Origin: Callaeas wilsoni
Taxonomy: Eukaryota; Chordata; Aves; Passeriformes; Callaeidae
Length of the DNA: 64,000 bases
Assembly: GCA_013398955.1 (NCBI GenBank)
Contig: VWPU01012716.1
Coordinates: forward strand, 80,805 to 144,804
Reading direction: 5' to 3'
Each line of letters opens with the position of its first letter. The first letter of the stretch is position 1. The notes below the pieces were generated by a model that ran no database searches, was not told the origin of the DNA, and worked only from the letters and a program-made list of their open reading frames with translations. Position numbers and translations under genes: made by a program. Below are positions 36,901-50,250 of the stretch, piece by piece.

Positions 36901-38786
36901 ATTCAGCACGGATCGATGTTTTGCTGAGATGGAGACCTGCATCTCTCATTCCAAAGGTCAGAGGAGTCAGTGCTAAGCCTGAAACACCCAGCTCTGTATT
37001 TGTTCCTGTTTCAGTGGTCCTGATCCCCCCAGTCCATTATCAGATCCTGGGCAAACACCAAGTCTCGCTTTGTATGGATTTATTTTGCTGTTGATGCAGA
37101 GGAAAGCTCAGTGTATGATCCCAGGCTTTGCTTCGGCCTCTTCTCGCTCCCTGTTTAGTGGCATCCCAAACATCCCACCTGTTTAAATTTTGGACATTTA
37201 TCCTGGCCAAGAAGATTGTCCCAAATCTTTCTTTTTGCCAGAGGCAAAGAGCTGTGCTGGTTTTTTCTTCCTGGGGCACCTCTGCCTTGTTTCTAGTGTG
37301 AATTAATCCGTGTTTTCATCTCTCACTGCCTGTTTTTGGGCGCATTGAAGAGCCTTTGAGCAAGCAGTGCTCGTTCCCCAAGGCACCTTTTACACCATCC
37401 TTTGGAAAGTCCACAGGTGCTTCCCAAAGGATGGTGCTGGGATGCTCTGGAGCAGAAAAAGGTGGGAGAGAGGAGGTGGTTTGGGGAATGGAGCCATCAC
37501 CCCATGGACAATGACCATACGCTGTCACCATTGCTTGGCTTTGCAGGACACGGGGTCCAAAGCTCTGCTGGAAGGTCCCAGTTGAGTGTTCTCTTCCCTG
37601 CTGAGCCCAGCCAAGCAGAACTGCTCAAACTTTTGCCTCCAGGCCCAGTTTCTCATTTCTGACCCCCAAAAAACACTTCCTAATGGGATTCACTCTTTCC
37701 TTCCTGTTTTGCAGCTGCTGTTTGCTGCTCCTCAGGCAGATCTACAATTGGCCGGAGCAAAAGTCACTTGGTGGGTCTTGCACAAGGACAGGGAAAAAAA
37801 ATCCCCAGCCCATAAATAAATAAAAAAGGAAGTATAAAAGGCAAGACTTTCTCAAAGCAATGGCTTGCAGCTAAGCATTTTCAGTCCCCTCCACTGATCA
37901 GACTGGTTATTCGGAGTAATTCCAGCCCTGGACATGACATTTGACATGACATGTACATGAGATGTATCATTTAGGTCACTGTGCTAAAGCACCAGAAATC
38001 CCCCCTTCCTCCTCCTCCCCTCCTCCGTGCCCCTCAGGGAATCTCAGAGTTCAGGGTCTTTAAAGCTGAATTCCCTGCACAAGAGTTCAGCACCTTTCAA
38101 CCTTTCCAGACCTATTACAGGAAGAAAACTGAGTGGAGGGAGTGTGGAGGGCAGGAGGGAGGGTCAGGGATTGTTTCAAGGCAGGTTATTCACAGGCAGG
38201 TTCGGAAGGTGAAGAGAAAAGAGGCTTTTTGCGTTGGTTGGAAGGGAGATAAAAGTCCCTGGAATGGTTCATTTCCATGGCCACTGGCAGAGCACAGGCT
38301 CCTCCTAAAAGCCTTATAAATGCACATTTAATTCTGTAATCATTCCTGCATAATTGAGAGATAAAGGCAGCAGAGTGGGATATCACCATGGGATACTGGT
38401 TTAAAATTAAGGATGAAGACATCAGGGGAAAAAAAACAGCCCATTCTATCCTGCCACGATCCACTGATTCATGTTTGGGGTGAGTTTGTGCCATTTGGTC
38501 TGGCACTGAACGGCACTTTGGGATGGGGAGGTGCTCCGTGAGCCTCAGACAAAGCCATGTGCACGCTCAGATCAGCTGCTCCTGCCAGAGCCTGCCGTAG
38601 GAGGATCATCCATCCATGAAAATCCTTTGGGATTCATATTTTACTTTATTTTCTTTCCCTGCACACATTTACATAGTCGTCTAAACCTCCCAGCTCAGAG
38701 GAATGTATAAAACTATCAGTATACGAAGGATACGGCCCTGAGTGGGATCGATTCACAAGACCACACTTCTCACATAGGGAAATGAT
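33960..38786. other. Non-coding interval, no gene seen
   Basis: No exon or mobile element is recognised. Low-complexity parts are T-rich sequence at about 34035-34075 and a long polypyrimidine CTTT/CCTT tract at about 34970-35030. Open frames of 194 codons (minus, about 35.9-36.5 kb) and 132 codons (plus, 34.7-35.1 kb) lack domains. Confidence 0.55.
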
Positions 38787-38936
38787 GGAATTGCCATCCC
38801 TGGAAATGTTCAAAACTCATGTGGGTGTGGCCCTTGTGGACATGGTTTAGTGGTGAGCTTGGCAGTGCTGGATCAACAATTTGATTCAGTGATCTTAGAG
38901 GTCTTTTCTGACCCTAGCAATTCCATGATTCTGTGA
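38787..38936 (+). mobile_element. CR1 3' end
   Basis: Plus-strand CR1 signature in order: ttgccatccctggaaatgtt, ggacatggtttagtggtgag, cttggcagtgctgg, gatcttagaggtcttttctg, and a tattcc-atgattctgtga-type terminus. Moderately diverged, 150 bp. Confidence 0.9.
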
Positions 38937-41900
38937 CATAGGAGCGGTTCGGAAGCTGCAGGGAGGCAGATGGGACATTGTGATGGACAAACATTCCCTT
39001 GCACCACCAGGAAAAATTTTCTAGGCCCATCTGTGGTTACATTTGCAAGGAGCACAGGCAAAGGGACAGGGAAATGGAGCCGGAAGGAAAATGAAGGTGT
39101 TGCTCAGGAATCATCCATGTGGTGTTGATGTCACCTCCAAAGCATGGAATATCTGCCTGGCACTGGCTGGGAGCCTCGAGAGTTGGCAGTGAAGGACTGG
39201 CCAGGAGCAGGGACCAGGATGGACCTTCTAGGAAGTGTGTCCACCTGTCCCATGGGGGTGAAACAAGCCAGGGCCTTCCAAAAGCAGTTCCAAGAATGGC
39301 TCCATCCAAGGATTTTGGGGATGGAACCAGGGGGGGGTTTATGGAGGCCATGCTTCGTCATGGGTCCTTGTTGCTTCCCAGTGCAGGCTCTCAACAGTGC
39401 TCCTGGGATGCACCTTCTGGCTGTGAATGACTCCTAAAGTTCCCTCTTCCCTGCCTGAGAGGAGAAGGAAACAGTCATTGCAGGCACACAACGAATTTTT
39501 GGAAAGTTGGATATTCTTGCTATGACGAGTGCAAAGTGATCTTTGTAAGAGATCCCTTCACCCTGTCAGAGACCAGGGAGGTCTGGGCAGGTGGTGGCGG
39601 CAGAGACGATCCAGACACGGGTCCCTTGCACCTTGGAGAGGTTCCCACACAAGGCACAAGTGTTTCCAACCCTGTCTTTCTGCCTAGGGTTTGTCCAGCT
39701 CCATAGGGCTTAAACCAGGAAACATTCTCCTGCTATCCTCGTGGTGGCTCATCCTGCAGGATTCACTCCCCCCACAGACCCAGCTGTGGGACACAGCCCT
39801 CTGATGACTGTGTGCCAAGTTCTCTGAGCTGCAGCTTCCTTAGAAAACAGAACATTCCCTACTCCATGGAATTACACGTCCTAATTTTGGCCACACAAGC
39901 TGTTCTCATGTTTGCCATGCACTCGCATTCAGTGTCACAAGTATCTTGGCCAATATCCAGGGCTCATTCTTTAAAACTTCATGTCTTGTTTGGGCTGTTT
40001 GGGTCTCAAGCTCCTTGTTCTCACCAGGTCGCTTCTTTTATTGCTCCGTGTGGATGAGTTATTCCACGTTTCAATCCAGCTCCATCCCCGTGAGGGTTTA
40101 TCTCATGCAGCATCCTCCAGCCCTGACTGCTCTCACTGCAAGGACCAGCCTGGGTGATTGTGACCAACCTTGAGCCTGGAGAGAGGCTCAAATCCTGGGT
40201 GTTGAATTTCATAGACCGAGACTGAAGACCACCTCATGACCTCACAGCTCCGTAGCAGCATCCATGGACAGTTTGCATCTTGGAATGTTAACCAAGGTCA
40301 GCAACACCTCTGCCAAGTGCACCACGTGTTTTGGAAGGGAACACCTTCAAGTTTGTCAGAAGTTGGAAATGAAGAAAAATAACCTGTGGTTGTTCATCTG
40401 TAGTTTGGGATTTAATAGTGACAATTGGCCATATTGGCCTCGTTCAATTAAGGAGAATTGATCCAAGAATTTCATCCCGTCTGAAGGGCAGAGAAGCATC
40501 CTTAGAGTTGCCTGGATGGCAATATCCTAGCAATTGGATATAAAAGGAGAGTGAGGAGCCTTGTTTGACATCAAATGTTTTGACATCTAAAGACAGGTAA
40601 AATTATTCTGTAGCAAAGTTTCTGAAACTGCAGGTCTCCCTTGCAAGACATTTGTTAATTTGGGGCTTCACCCAACATTTTTATTGCTCTCTCCTAAACG
40701 TATCCTCAGTCTGTGCATTTTTCTGTCCCTGCTCTTCCCAATGCCCACAGGAGAAAAGTACAGACTGCTTCCCCTCCTTATTTCCAGAAAGCCTTGGAAA
40801 AAAGGACTTCTCGAGGTTAGGTGGATAAAAAAATATGCAAACATAAGCCTGAAACTCTTTGCATGCTTTGTGCTAGAAATGGGCAGAGCTTCCTTTGGAG
40901 GCAATTCCTTGGGTACCAAAAATTTGTGTTTTCCCATAATCATTCTGCCTACACCTTCTACAGAAAGGAGAAAAATCTAATTTTGATCATGTTACCTTCA
41001 CACCTTACATTTCACATCTATTCTTTCTGCTTCCTTTGAGACCATGGACATCTTTTCTTCATGTCCTCCTACAACAGTGCTTGGTCCACTCGTGTTTTCC
41101 AAAGCCCACTCGGGCCCTTTGGAGGCCTTTTGCTGACCACTGGGCTTGGAAGCAGGTGGGGAATGCCCGTGTTGCATTAAAAAATAGCAGTATGGGATAA
41201 AAAAAAACAAAACGAAGCATTCCTCTCCCAGCCCCCCACCCCACCTTGTCCCAACCCATCTGCCAGATATAAAAGAGCATCTGTAATCTAATTAATCTGA
41301 GCATTGCCTGTCACGGCTGGAAGGCAATTTTGAAAGACTATCGCCCTGTGTTTTACTCCAAAAGTTAATCTCCTCAAAGCACAGGGACTTCCCGCTCCCC
41401 CCAGCCCCACAACCCTTCATCTTTCTCCTTAACCAGCGGCTGGTGGATGTGGCTGGGTGGCTGGATGGAGGAATGTGGAAGAGGGAGGCGTCCCCTCCTC
41501 CTCTCCTGCCGTACAAAAGATGATTTGTGAGAGGAGCTGCTGCTCACCTGAGACTTCTCCCACCACAGGAGGACCTCGGGAGGAGCCACAGCTCCCCAGC
41601 CTCTCTCTGTGCCCAACCAATTACGCTATCTCTTCCATCATCCAGCTCTTTGCTCCTTCTTTTTCCCTCTCCCTCTCCCCCTTTTTTCTTTTTGGGTGAA
41701 GATTAAAAGATCTCACATGCTTGGAGAGAAGAAAGAGCCTCCAGTCCATCTCCACCTTGTCAATTATAAGCGAGGGGCTGGGGAGGGCTGCGCACTGTTA
41801 TTGACTTAAGCACTTTGGAAAGGTCATCTTCAAGGCCTGAACCTTCCCTTTGCCACTCCAGGCTCACCTGGGCCCATTAGGGAGGAATTTCTGGTCCGTC

Positions 41901-44900
41901 CTGTATTTCATTTTGGGCCCACTGGCACTTCTGAGGGCTAATAGACAAGGTGGAGAGGGAGGAGGTGGGATGGGGGCACCGAGGGGAAAATGAAGACAGG
42001 TGAGGGGAAAGAGAAGTCATTGAGAGACTTCAAAGTAGAACAAAGACCCATCCAGATGTGAATAATTGCTAGGTCAGCACGTTAATCACAGGCAGGGGCT
42101 CCACTGCAAGACATCCCTGGTCGCTTCACAGGGGCAAGAAGGGGAGGGGGAACAGAAAAAAAGGGAGAGATATGGAAACAAAGCTTTGATACAGCAAAGA
42201 ACAAGCCTGAGAAATAAATTTTCCAGGCGATTATGTGAATAATGAGCCAACCTCTGTTTTATTAAGGGCACAGGCAGCCTGTAATTGCAGAGGAGCTGCA
42301 GCTCGGGGGGCAGCGATGGACACACCAAGCTCTCACACGGCCCAACAAAAGCCCCCGCTCCCCACCTGACAGAGCATTTCCTGCCCTGTCCACCACAATA
42401 TCTGGGCTTTCAGATCCCGGCGTGCTGGGAGGGAATGATTAGGGTTTTGTCCTTGTGCCTTTGAGTGAATTATGACTCCAACAGCCTCAAACCAAAGGTT
42501 GAGAAGATGCTGGCTCGTCGTCTTTGTTTTTTTTTTTTTTTCCTTTTTCCCAGTCCCGTGTTCCCGTGCCACAACACCAGCTGTGTTTATCTTGGAAAGG
42601 TCTTTCTTCTAAATCAAGCCACAAGGTTTCACTCGCTGCAGACAAAACACCTTCCCACGTGGCTCTTTGCTGTGTAAATAAACATCCAGCATCTAAACAG
42701 CTTGGGGTGATGCCACACTGCTGACGTTCGCAGGTTCTCTTATTATAAAAGGAGTTTCTTATTGCAATTGCAATATTATTTCAGGGCAGCAGCTGGTATC
42801 TCTCCTTCCCCTGTGCTCATTTCTCAACTGGTGTTTTTTATAAAAAAATCTTATTTTTGTCCAATATTCCTATTATAATATCCGACCCCTTTCCCAAATT
42901 AAATGACATGGGATCTGTGCTTTTCTCCACAGATGTGTCTGTGGGGGAGATTGTGTTAGGGTTCGGTTGTGGCCCTGCTGCTTTCAGTGAACATCTGCAC
43001 AGGGTCAGTGCTGGTGAGGACAGAGGAGGGAAGAAGTGGGCTCTGCCTCTGGAGCAGGTGACATTCCCAGTTTGCAGCAGAATCTCTGTCCAGGACTCCA
43101 GCAGGCTCCTGCAGCCTTGTCCAGGTCACAGAGCTTCCCCTTGAGCTGTGAAATGCCATTTCTTCATCCTCCCCTTCAGTCCTCTTCCAGCCACCACCTC
43201 CAGCTCCTGTGCCGGGATCCACCATTCCTAACTTGGGGAAGTTTGGACACAGTCACTCCACTATCAGATCCTCCTTGGAAGCCTCCTGATCCAGCTGGGA
43301 TCTCGACACAGGCACAAAAACTTGCACAGGAAATTTAAATGAGGTTCCCCTTTTAGCAAGTGGATTCTCCGCCTCCATCCTGGGCAGAGCAGTTTGTACC
43401 CAGAACATTCTAGACTAAACCTTTCCTGCCCCAAAGACCTCAGACCTCTGATCCACAAAACATAGGAAGGAACTGGTTTTGTAAGAAATTTGGATCTGTA
43501 AAGGAAGGACAGAGACTCCTCTTGAAGCAATTCTCTGTTAATGTAATTTGTGAGATAGTGTGAGATATTCACTGGGAATGCAGACACCGGGGAGCTACAA
43601 AATCTGGAGTCAAGAATAACTGGAAAAGACAGAAGTTCCTGATTTTAAAAGTATTTCTTGATTAAGCAATGTGCAAGTGAACAGAGTTAATGGTTTAGTT
43701 TTGGACACTCAGTTTTAAGTAAGATGTAGACAAGCTGGAAAAGGGTAGAGAAAGAAAAATTCTAAGGTACTTAGGAAAAAAGTCCATAAGGAAGCTTGGA
43801 AGGGATTTGTTGGTCTGGAAAAGAAGAGGTTGAAAGCTAGAAGCAGAGGCCCTCACTTAGTAGAGGGTTTAAGGAAAAGTGTTTGCCCAAAACACCTCGA
43901 CTTTTAATGAAAGGCAACTATTGACAGAAAAATGTTTCTCCCATAAAGTCCTGGATGGTTCTCAGTCTTGTCCTTTCCGTGACCAAGAGCTTTGTAGGAT
44001 GTCCTCAGGATAATGGAGGACATGATGTCTGCACAGATTAAAAAACCCAAATCATGTCATAGTTAAAAACAAATGTTGGAAGCAGAGGAGGCCTCAGACT
44101 ACAAGAGGAGAAGAGCTCATGGGGGAAGGTCTGAAAATACCCTGCAGTTCCTACATGAGTCTAAACTATAAGGACACTCAAAAATCTGGGATTTCAGATG
44201 TTCAGGATGATGGGGAAAGGACACCATGGACACTGATTATCCACAGAGCTCAGTACCCCACTCTTCTCCTCACATGAGCTTTCCTGTCCTCTTTGCAAAG
44301 GATTTCTTGCTCAGCTGCCAGAACCTGGGGAGGATTCAGCTCTTGCCCGTCCATCCCACCGCCGCGTTAACTGTGAAGAGTTCCTCGTCAGAATTCCCAG
44401 TGAATGCAAAAAGCTCCCTCTGTGGCTGAGCCCGGAGAGATGGGACCGTGCCAGTCGTGGCTCAGAGGAGCTGTTTGGCTTTGGCACTGCCACTGCCTCA
44501 TAAACACCTATTTGGCCTCCGCCTCATCAACATCTCATAAACAACTCTTTGGCTTGGTGTGGGTCTCCAAATTAGTGTTTATAGCCATGCAGAGAGCAAG
44601 CTGCTTGCATAAGTAATCCTGAAGCAAATCTTGCCTTCTCAGTCAAAAAAAAAAAAAAATAAAAAAAAAGAAAGGAGAATTGCTCAGCTGCATCTCCTGA
44701 TTTGCTGCACAGGGGACATCGGTGCCATCAGCTCCCACATGGCATAACCCAAGGGAGAGTGCTCTGCTCCCGCCAACCAGGCTCTGATTCCTCGAGTTAA
44801 GGAATATATTTCACTTCCTAGGATGATGATCTGTGGATTCCAGCTGCCTGGGAATAATGAAATCATACAGAGCTGAACAAGTCTGACATTCAAGCTGGCA

Positions 44901-46309
44901 CGAGCAGCAGGGTGCAGGCAGCAGGGATGGGATTCATCTCAGCTCACTTCAGATGTGAACTGCTCGCACAAGAACCCTCTCAGGGTCAACAGGGAGGAAT
45001 AAAAATCAGAGAATAATTTATCTGATTTATCTTCGATGGTTGTGCTTGGGCAGAGAAACCCTAAAACAGCGTTGGAGAAAGAGGACCAGAAATTCAGAAA
45101 TGTAGAAGCAGAGATTGCAACACTCAGAGGGCAGTGATAGGGCTTGAGATCCATTTCACTGTAGCAGAACTCTTTGGTTTGTGTGAATGTTTTCCTTGAG
45201 CAGGTCTCAGCTCCCTGAGTTCCTGTGATGCTGAAAACTTCATTAAAAATAGTCAAGTTGCTGCCATTTGTTGGTTGAAATGTCATTCTTGGAGCTCCGA
45301 GCCCCCAAGGAAGCTGCAATTCACTCAAAATACATAATTTTTATGCAATTTTCATTATTTCCACCTGCATGGTGTGATCAGTGTTGCCATTCGTGAGTCT
45401 GGCAACTCTTGGGATATCTGTGCCAGGCCCAGCCGTAGCCAGGGGCAATGCTGTGTCCTTCCTCCCCCTCTCCATCACCTTCATCACAAGCTCTTTAAGG
45501 CAAGAACTGCCCCTCTTCAGCAGCACAAAAAAGGCGTGGATTTGAGGATTACTCAAGTTTGATTGAATTTCTAGCCTGGCCCCTGGCACTGATTGACTCT
45601 GTCCGGTGGCTGGCTCAGTTTGGGAGCCTGAGGAAGGCACTTTGCATGCAGCTGCACAGTTTTCAGGGAAAAGTGAGTTTTGATGGCAGCCAGGTGGTCC
45701 CACAACTGAGGATCAGCTCTTAGCCCATGCACAAATGCATAGTTTAGGCTCCTGCACAAAACCAAGCACAGAGGAGACTTCATTTCATTGACAACTGAGA
45801 AACTGCCATAAAACAAAAGTTTAAAATGGCAACACCAACCTATTCCCTCTCAGCTTCCGGTCACCCGTGGCTCATGGATCTCTTCACCAGGGGTGGTACC
45901 TTTGTCCACCGTCTGCCTGTGTTCCAACACCAACACAGTATTTCTCAGGAATATTTCTCAGTTTGGGGGTTCAGAAGCAGGAGAAACCATGGCTAAAGGG
46001 AGGAGGAGTTCATCTGTAAAGATCAGTCAAGGTAAGGGGATAACTCAACCTGTGTGTTTATTTATTCTGGATCTAGAGGAAAGTCAAGGAAAAGCTCAGG
46101 AAGGCCTGGAGTGAGATAATGTTGTGTATGAGTGTCTCAGTTTGAGGGGGATTCATGGCAAAGTAGAAATGCTGCTCTTTTCCAGCTCAGTTTTGGTGCT
46201 CTTCCAGCTTTTACTGCAGCAATCAGTGTTTCGTTAAGCCACCAAGTCAAATGAACAACTTTGATTATTTTAATTTGCAATCCCAACAAAGTACCCAGGG
46301 GCTGCAGTG
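38937..46309. other. Repeat-poor non-coding interval, no gene seen
   Basis: No exon, RNA gene or confident mobile element is recognised across 7.4 kb. Simple tracts are pyrimidine-rich sequence at about 41640-41695, T-rich at 42525-42545 and an A run at 44645-44669. The 42180-42300 part is AT-rich with several homeodomain-like cores and is a conserved-element candidate. Confidence 0.55.
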
Positions 46310-46480
46310 TCATAGAATCACAGAATATCCTGAGCCGGAAGGGACCCACAAGGATCATTGGATCCAACTCCTGACCCTGCAAAGGACAGCTCCAAGAATC
46401 CCACAATGATGCTTCTGGAACTCTGTCAGGCTCGGGGCCATGACCGTTTCTCTGGGAAATCTCTTCCAGCATGGTCAGCA
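46310..46480 (-). mobile_element. CR1 3' end (variant subfamily)
   Basis: The plus strand begins tcatagaatcacagaatatc, then ggaagggacccacaaggatc and caactcctgaccctgc, and ends in acagctccaagaatcccac and later parts. This is a CR1 3' end on the minus strand. It shares the acccacaaggatcat variant with the copy at 58.4 kb, so the two probably belong to the same subfamily. Confidence 0.88.
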
Positions 46481-48189
46481 TTGACTTGACAGCTTTGTCC
46501 TCAGCAAGAAAAAACAAATATATGTAAAATTAGCAGAACTTATCAAATCATTTGTAATTAAATAACCCCCACATAAGGCTATTTTTTGTACTCTTCTTGG
46601 AGCTCTAAAGATTTCTACAGCCACAAATAACCCTGCTTGGAGGAACTTGGAGAAATCTGCTCTGTCTCTCTGCTCTAAGCAAAATTAACTCTATTTTAAA
46701 TATAAAATCCCTTCAAGGATGTCCCTAATTGGCTTGTTCATATTGCAGTCATTCAATTTCTGCAATACACCATGAAAAGAGTTGGGGTGGTTTTTTGTTG
46801 TTTCTATTTTTTTGCTGTCAGAGAGGAAATGTGACTCATTATGATGAATTATAGATTTGTGCAATTAATTGTCCTCTCAAAAACTTTTAGTTTCCGTGAC
46901 ATCACTTTATCTACTCATCACATCCTTCCTTAGAGTTGAGAGTGCTGCATCCCAATCTCTAAGAACCTTCAACTAAGGTCATAAATGGGATGAAGGGTAT
47001 TAAAGAAGGATATGATGATTTTTCTTCCCAAATGGGATGAAATGAAGATTCTGTGGTTATAACTGTCCAGCTATCCTGGAGCAGTTCTAGTTTTAAAGTC
47101 TGACAGTTTACAACCCATAAATACAAATGCCAGGAATTTTTGTCTTCCGTTTTTACATTTTGAGAGAAAGTTAATTTTAAGTTTAATCCCCCCTTTCTCT
47201 GTTCAAGCAACCTACTTGGAGGCACTCCTGAGGTGTGGGAGGGAAAGATCCCGTCCTTGGTGGGCCACAAGATGGAAAGGGCACCAGTTCCTGCAGAAAG
47301 CTGCCAAACCCCCTCAGACCAGACCGTGATGCCTCTCTGGGAGTGCCCAGGTTTTACCTCCATCAGATTTTCAGTGCCCCTTCTCAGTGATTTTTACCGT
47401 TTACTCCTTACAAACAAACCCAACCATCTCAAAGCCTTTCAAGCAAATATCCCTTTTCACTGCTTCAGTCCCTCCTTCCTAAGCTTGAATGTTTACCACG
47501 ATAAACAATTTTTCCTGTTTACCGTGACATTTAAGGACTGGTCCCACAATGCCAGGATCGGTTTTGATCAGGCCATATTCAGAAATTTCCCATCTTGAGC
47601 CATAAATTCATAGAACGACAGAGGTCAGAAGAGACAGAGCTGGCCCTGAGCAATGGGTTTCACCAGCATCTGGGAGAAAAGCAGGGATCACCATTCCCTC
47701 TACACGGAAGCAGAGGTGATGCCAAGGCGGTGCTGAATGTCTTTGAACAGAACTTGGAGCTCGTGTGAGCGATTTCAGCCTTGATTAACAAGGCCTGCAC
47801 TCTCCTCGCACCTTCTCACATCATGTTCTACCTGCACCTCATGGAAAGGTGCGATTGCTCCTGAGGGATAAAGCCCCTGTAGCCTACAGTCCTGCTCTTG
47901 GGATTGGGAACTGGGTTTGGGATTCACCTCCTCTGCTGAAATGTTGGCTCTTACTTGGTCATCCAGGGCTCTGCTCGGTTGAGACACCTTTGGATCCCTC
48001 CTGGCATCTGCCAGATTCATCACTTTGGAGTCTCTGGTGTGTGTGCCATGGCTGTTGTTGGTTCTCCAAGGCATCTCAAAGGACTGTAAAATCTCATTTT
48101 GGACAAATTAATGTGGTTCCAGAATCTGGGGTCAGTGGGAAGATATTCCTGCCCATAGAGGATGCAGTGAATCAGAACCATCAGATCAA
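46481..48189. other. Non-coding interval, no gene seen
   Basis: No exon is recognised. A weak CR1-like scrap (attcatagaacgacagagg) lies near 47606 but is too short to call. Confidence 0.5.
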
Positions 48190-48418
48190 TCCCAGAATGT
48201 TTTGGGTTGGAAGGGACCTTTAAAGCTCATCTCATCCAATCCCCTGCCATGGGCAGGGACACCTCCAAGAGATCAGGTTGCTCAGGGCCTTGTACAAACT
48301 GGCTTGGAACATTTCCAGGAATGGGACATCCACCACCTCTCTGGACAACCTGTTCCAGTGTTTCACAACCCTCATCATAAAAAACTTCTTCCTCAACCCT
48401 AAAATCACCCTCCCAAGG
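48190..48418 (-). mobile_element. CR1 3' end
   Basis: The plus strand shows agaatgttttgggttggaag, then ggacc-tttaaagctcatctcatccaatcccctgcc, atgggcagggacacc and acctgttccagtgtttcac. This is the CR1 3' region in minus orientation, about 230 bp and well preserved. Confidence 0.92.
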
Positions 48419-49930
48419 CACTGACCTGTCTCCGTTGACCACAGAGACAGCTGGAATGAGCCCATCAGATGAAAAACTTAATTTTCAGGGGGCTGAGCTG
48501 ACTTCCACCTCCCTGATACCCACCTTCAGGAGTGGCAGCTGGCTCGATTAGGGCTGCAACCACAAGCGTCTTATTCCTGCTTGTGCTGCAAACTTGCTCT
48601 GGGGTATTTGCGTGTCCCTTCTCGCTCCCCTGCCCCGGGGGCAGCAACACTTCCTTTGTTGTCTCCTGTGTCTTATTTAGACTCTGAGCTCTCTCCGGGG
48701 CAGGGACCCTCCTTTGGAGCACCTCACCCCGCGGGACTCGGATCGTGGCCGAGCCTCTCGCTGCAGGAGTAAATAATAATAACATGCATTAGCTGCTAAG
48801 TGGGGGAATTAGGGGTCAGCTTATGTGTAAGCACCGTGCATGCTGTAATGATATCCTCGTGCTTCATGCAACTGGATCCTTCCATTATTAAAGCTGCAGG
48901 AGAACAGATGTTTGATCTACAGGGCTAATTCTAGTTTTTGGAGACATCAAACAGCTGCTTTTCTTTTCTTTCTTTTTTTTTTTTTTTCCCTTGGCAAATG
49001 CGCATGTTATAAGCAAATCTGAAATTACCAGGTTCACAAGTTGAGTTTCATGCAGAGAAATGTTTACTTTGATGCCAGAGGACCTGGCTCGTTTCCATTT
49101 ACAGTAAATGAGGAAGAAAATTGATTTGCAGCAGCAGGAGGGGTGTCAAACCTTTATTGCTGCTCAGGACATGTATGCACTGCTAACCAGGAAGATAATT
49201 AACCTAAATTAACCTTCTGCCTTAAGATGAGTCATAGTTTGGGGAGGGGGGAGGTGGGAAGCGGGGGTGGAGAGGGTGTAGGGAGGGGAACAGTGCTGTA
49301 GAGCTGTATGGACATGTCCCGTGCATTTCCAAGCGAAAACGATGGGCCCATGCAGCAACTGATTAGATTTAAATGGAAATTCTCGATGGGCATGGAGGAA
49401 GAAAAAAACCCTGATGTTTAAATTAGGGCTGGACTGTGAATTGCACAAGTCGTGCCTGTAAAATGGGGCAGAAAGGTGCGTTTCCAGGTGCTGCTGAGCC
49501 AGGAAATAGCAAGTTCATGTCTTTGACCTGCCATTATTTACTGGCCTCCTCTGCAGCTCTTATCCAAGGCTGCAGGGTGGGGAGGAGCTGGCAGTGGTGG
49601 GAGTCTCTGCTCCAGACACCTTGGATGAGCTGGTTCCCAGGTGGATGTCAAGGCAAGACCCGTGTTGCTGTTATCCACCTGCCCAATTAATGAAATCTGA
49701 ATTTCGTTATTAATTCAAAATAAATGACCATATAACCATTCCAGGCAGGCAGCAGGCAGTTATGGGTGATGGAGGTGGAAAACTGGCTCTGTTTCAGTTT
49801 TGTTTGAAGTGAGAGCCTAAAATCTGGATCCTCCATTTAGTGATGCTGGAATGTTCTAGATCCAGAAAGATCCAGCAGCCAAGTGCTCCATTTCCTAGGA
49901 AATCAATCACCAAAATTGACCTCTTGTAAT
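48419..49930. other. Non-coding interval, conserved-element candidate at about 48770-48960
   Basis: No exon is recognised. A repeat-free AT-rich stretch at 48770-48960, with several TAAT/ATTA and ATGC cores, looks like regulatory DNA but cannot be tested here. A T-rich tract lies at about 48961-48988 and a G-rich quadruplex motif at 49241-49288. Confidence 0.45.
49241..49288 (+). other. G-quadruplex-type motif
   Basis: Seven or more runs of at least three G occur within 48 bases, with short A/T/GA loops. This satisfies the quadruplex pattern on the plus strand. Confidence 0.75.
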
Positions 49931-50250
49931 GGAATCATTAAGGTTGGAAAAGACCTCCAGGATGCCCAAAACCTGTTCCATGATCACTCCAAGCTTCTCC
50001 AGGGTGAGCAGCAGGTGGGGCTGAAATCTCCTGTATCTGGGTGCAGGCCCCGGGCATCATTTGGGTCAGAGAACAGCTGAGTTACTGCTTTCCACTTCCT
50101 TCACCACAGAATCACCAACACCTCCAGGATCATCGAGTCCCAGCATCAACCCAGCACCACCAAAGCCACCACTAACCCATGTCCCCAAGTGCCACATCCA
50201 CGTGTCTTTTAAATCCCTCCATGGATGGTGGCTCAACCACTTTTCTGGAA
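49931..50250 (-). mobile_element. CR1 fragments (interrupted copy)
   Basis: Two minus-strand CR1 pieces belong here: 49931-49990 (ggaatcattaaggttggaaa, then agacctccaggatg) and 50107-50250 (agaatcaccaacacctccag through cccatgtccccaagtgccac to ctcaaccacttttctgg). Both carry the same start-side motif (aga)cctccaggat, so they may be two insertions or one copy with an insertion. Confidence 0.8.

Noticed and set aside
47600..47660. CR1 fragment at attcatagaacgacagagg
   Set aside because: Only a short partial match at one end, with no following CR1 order. Too weak to annotate.
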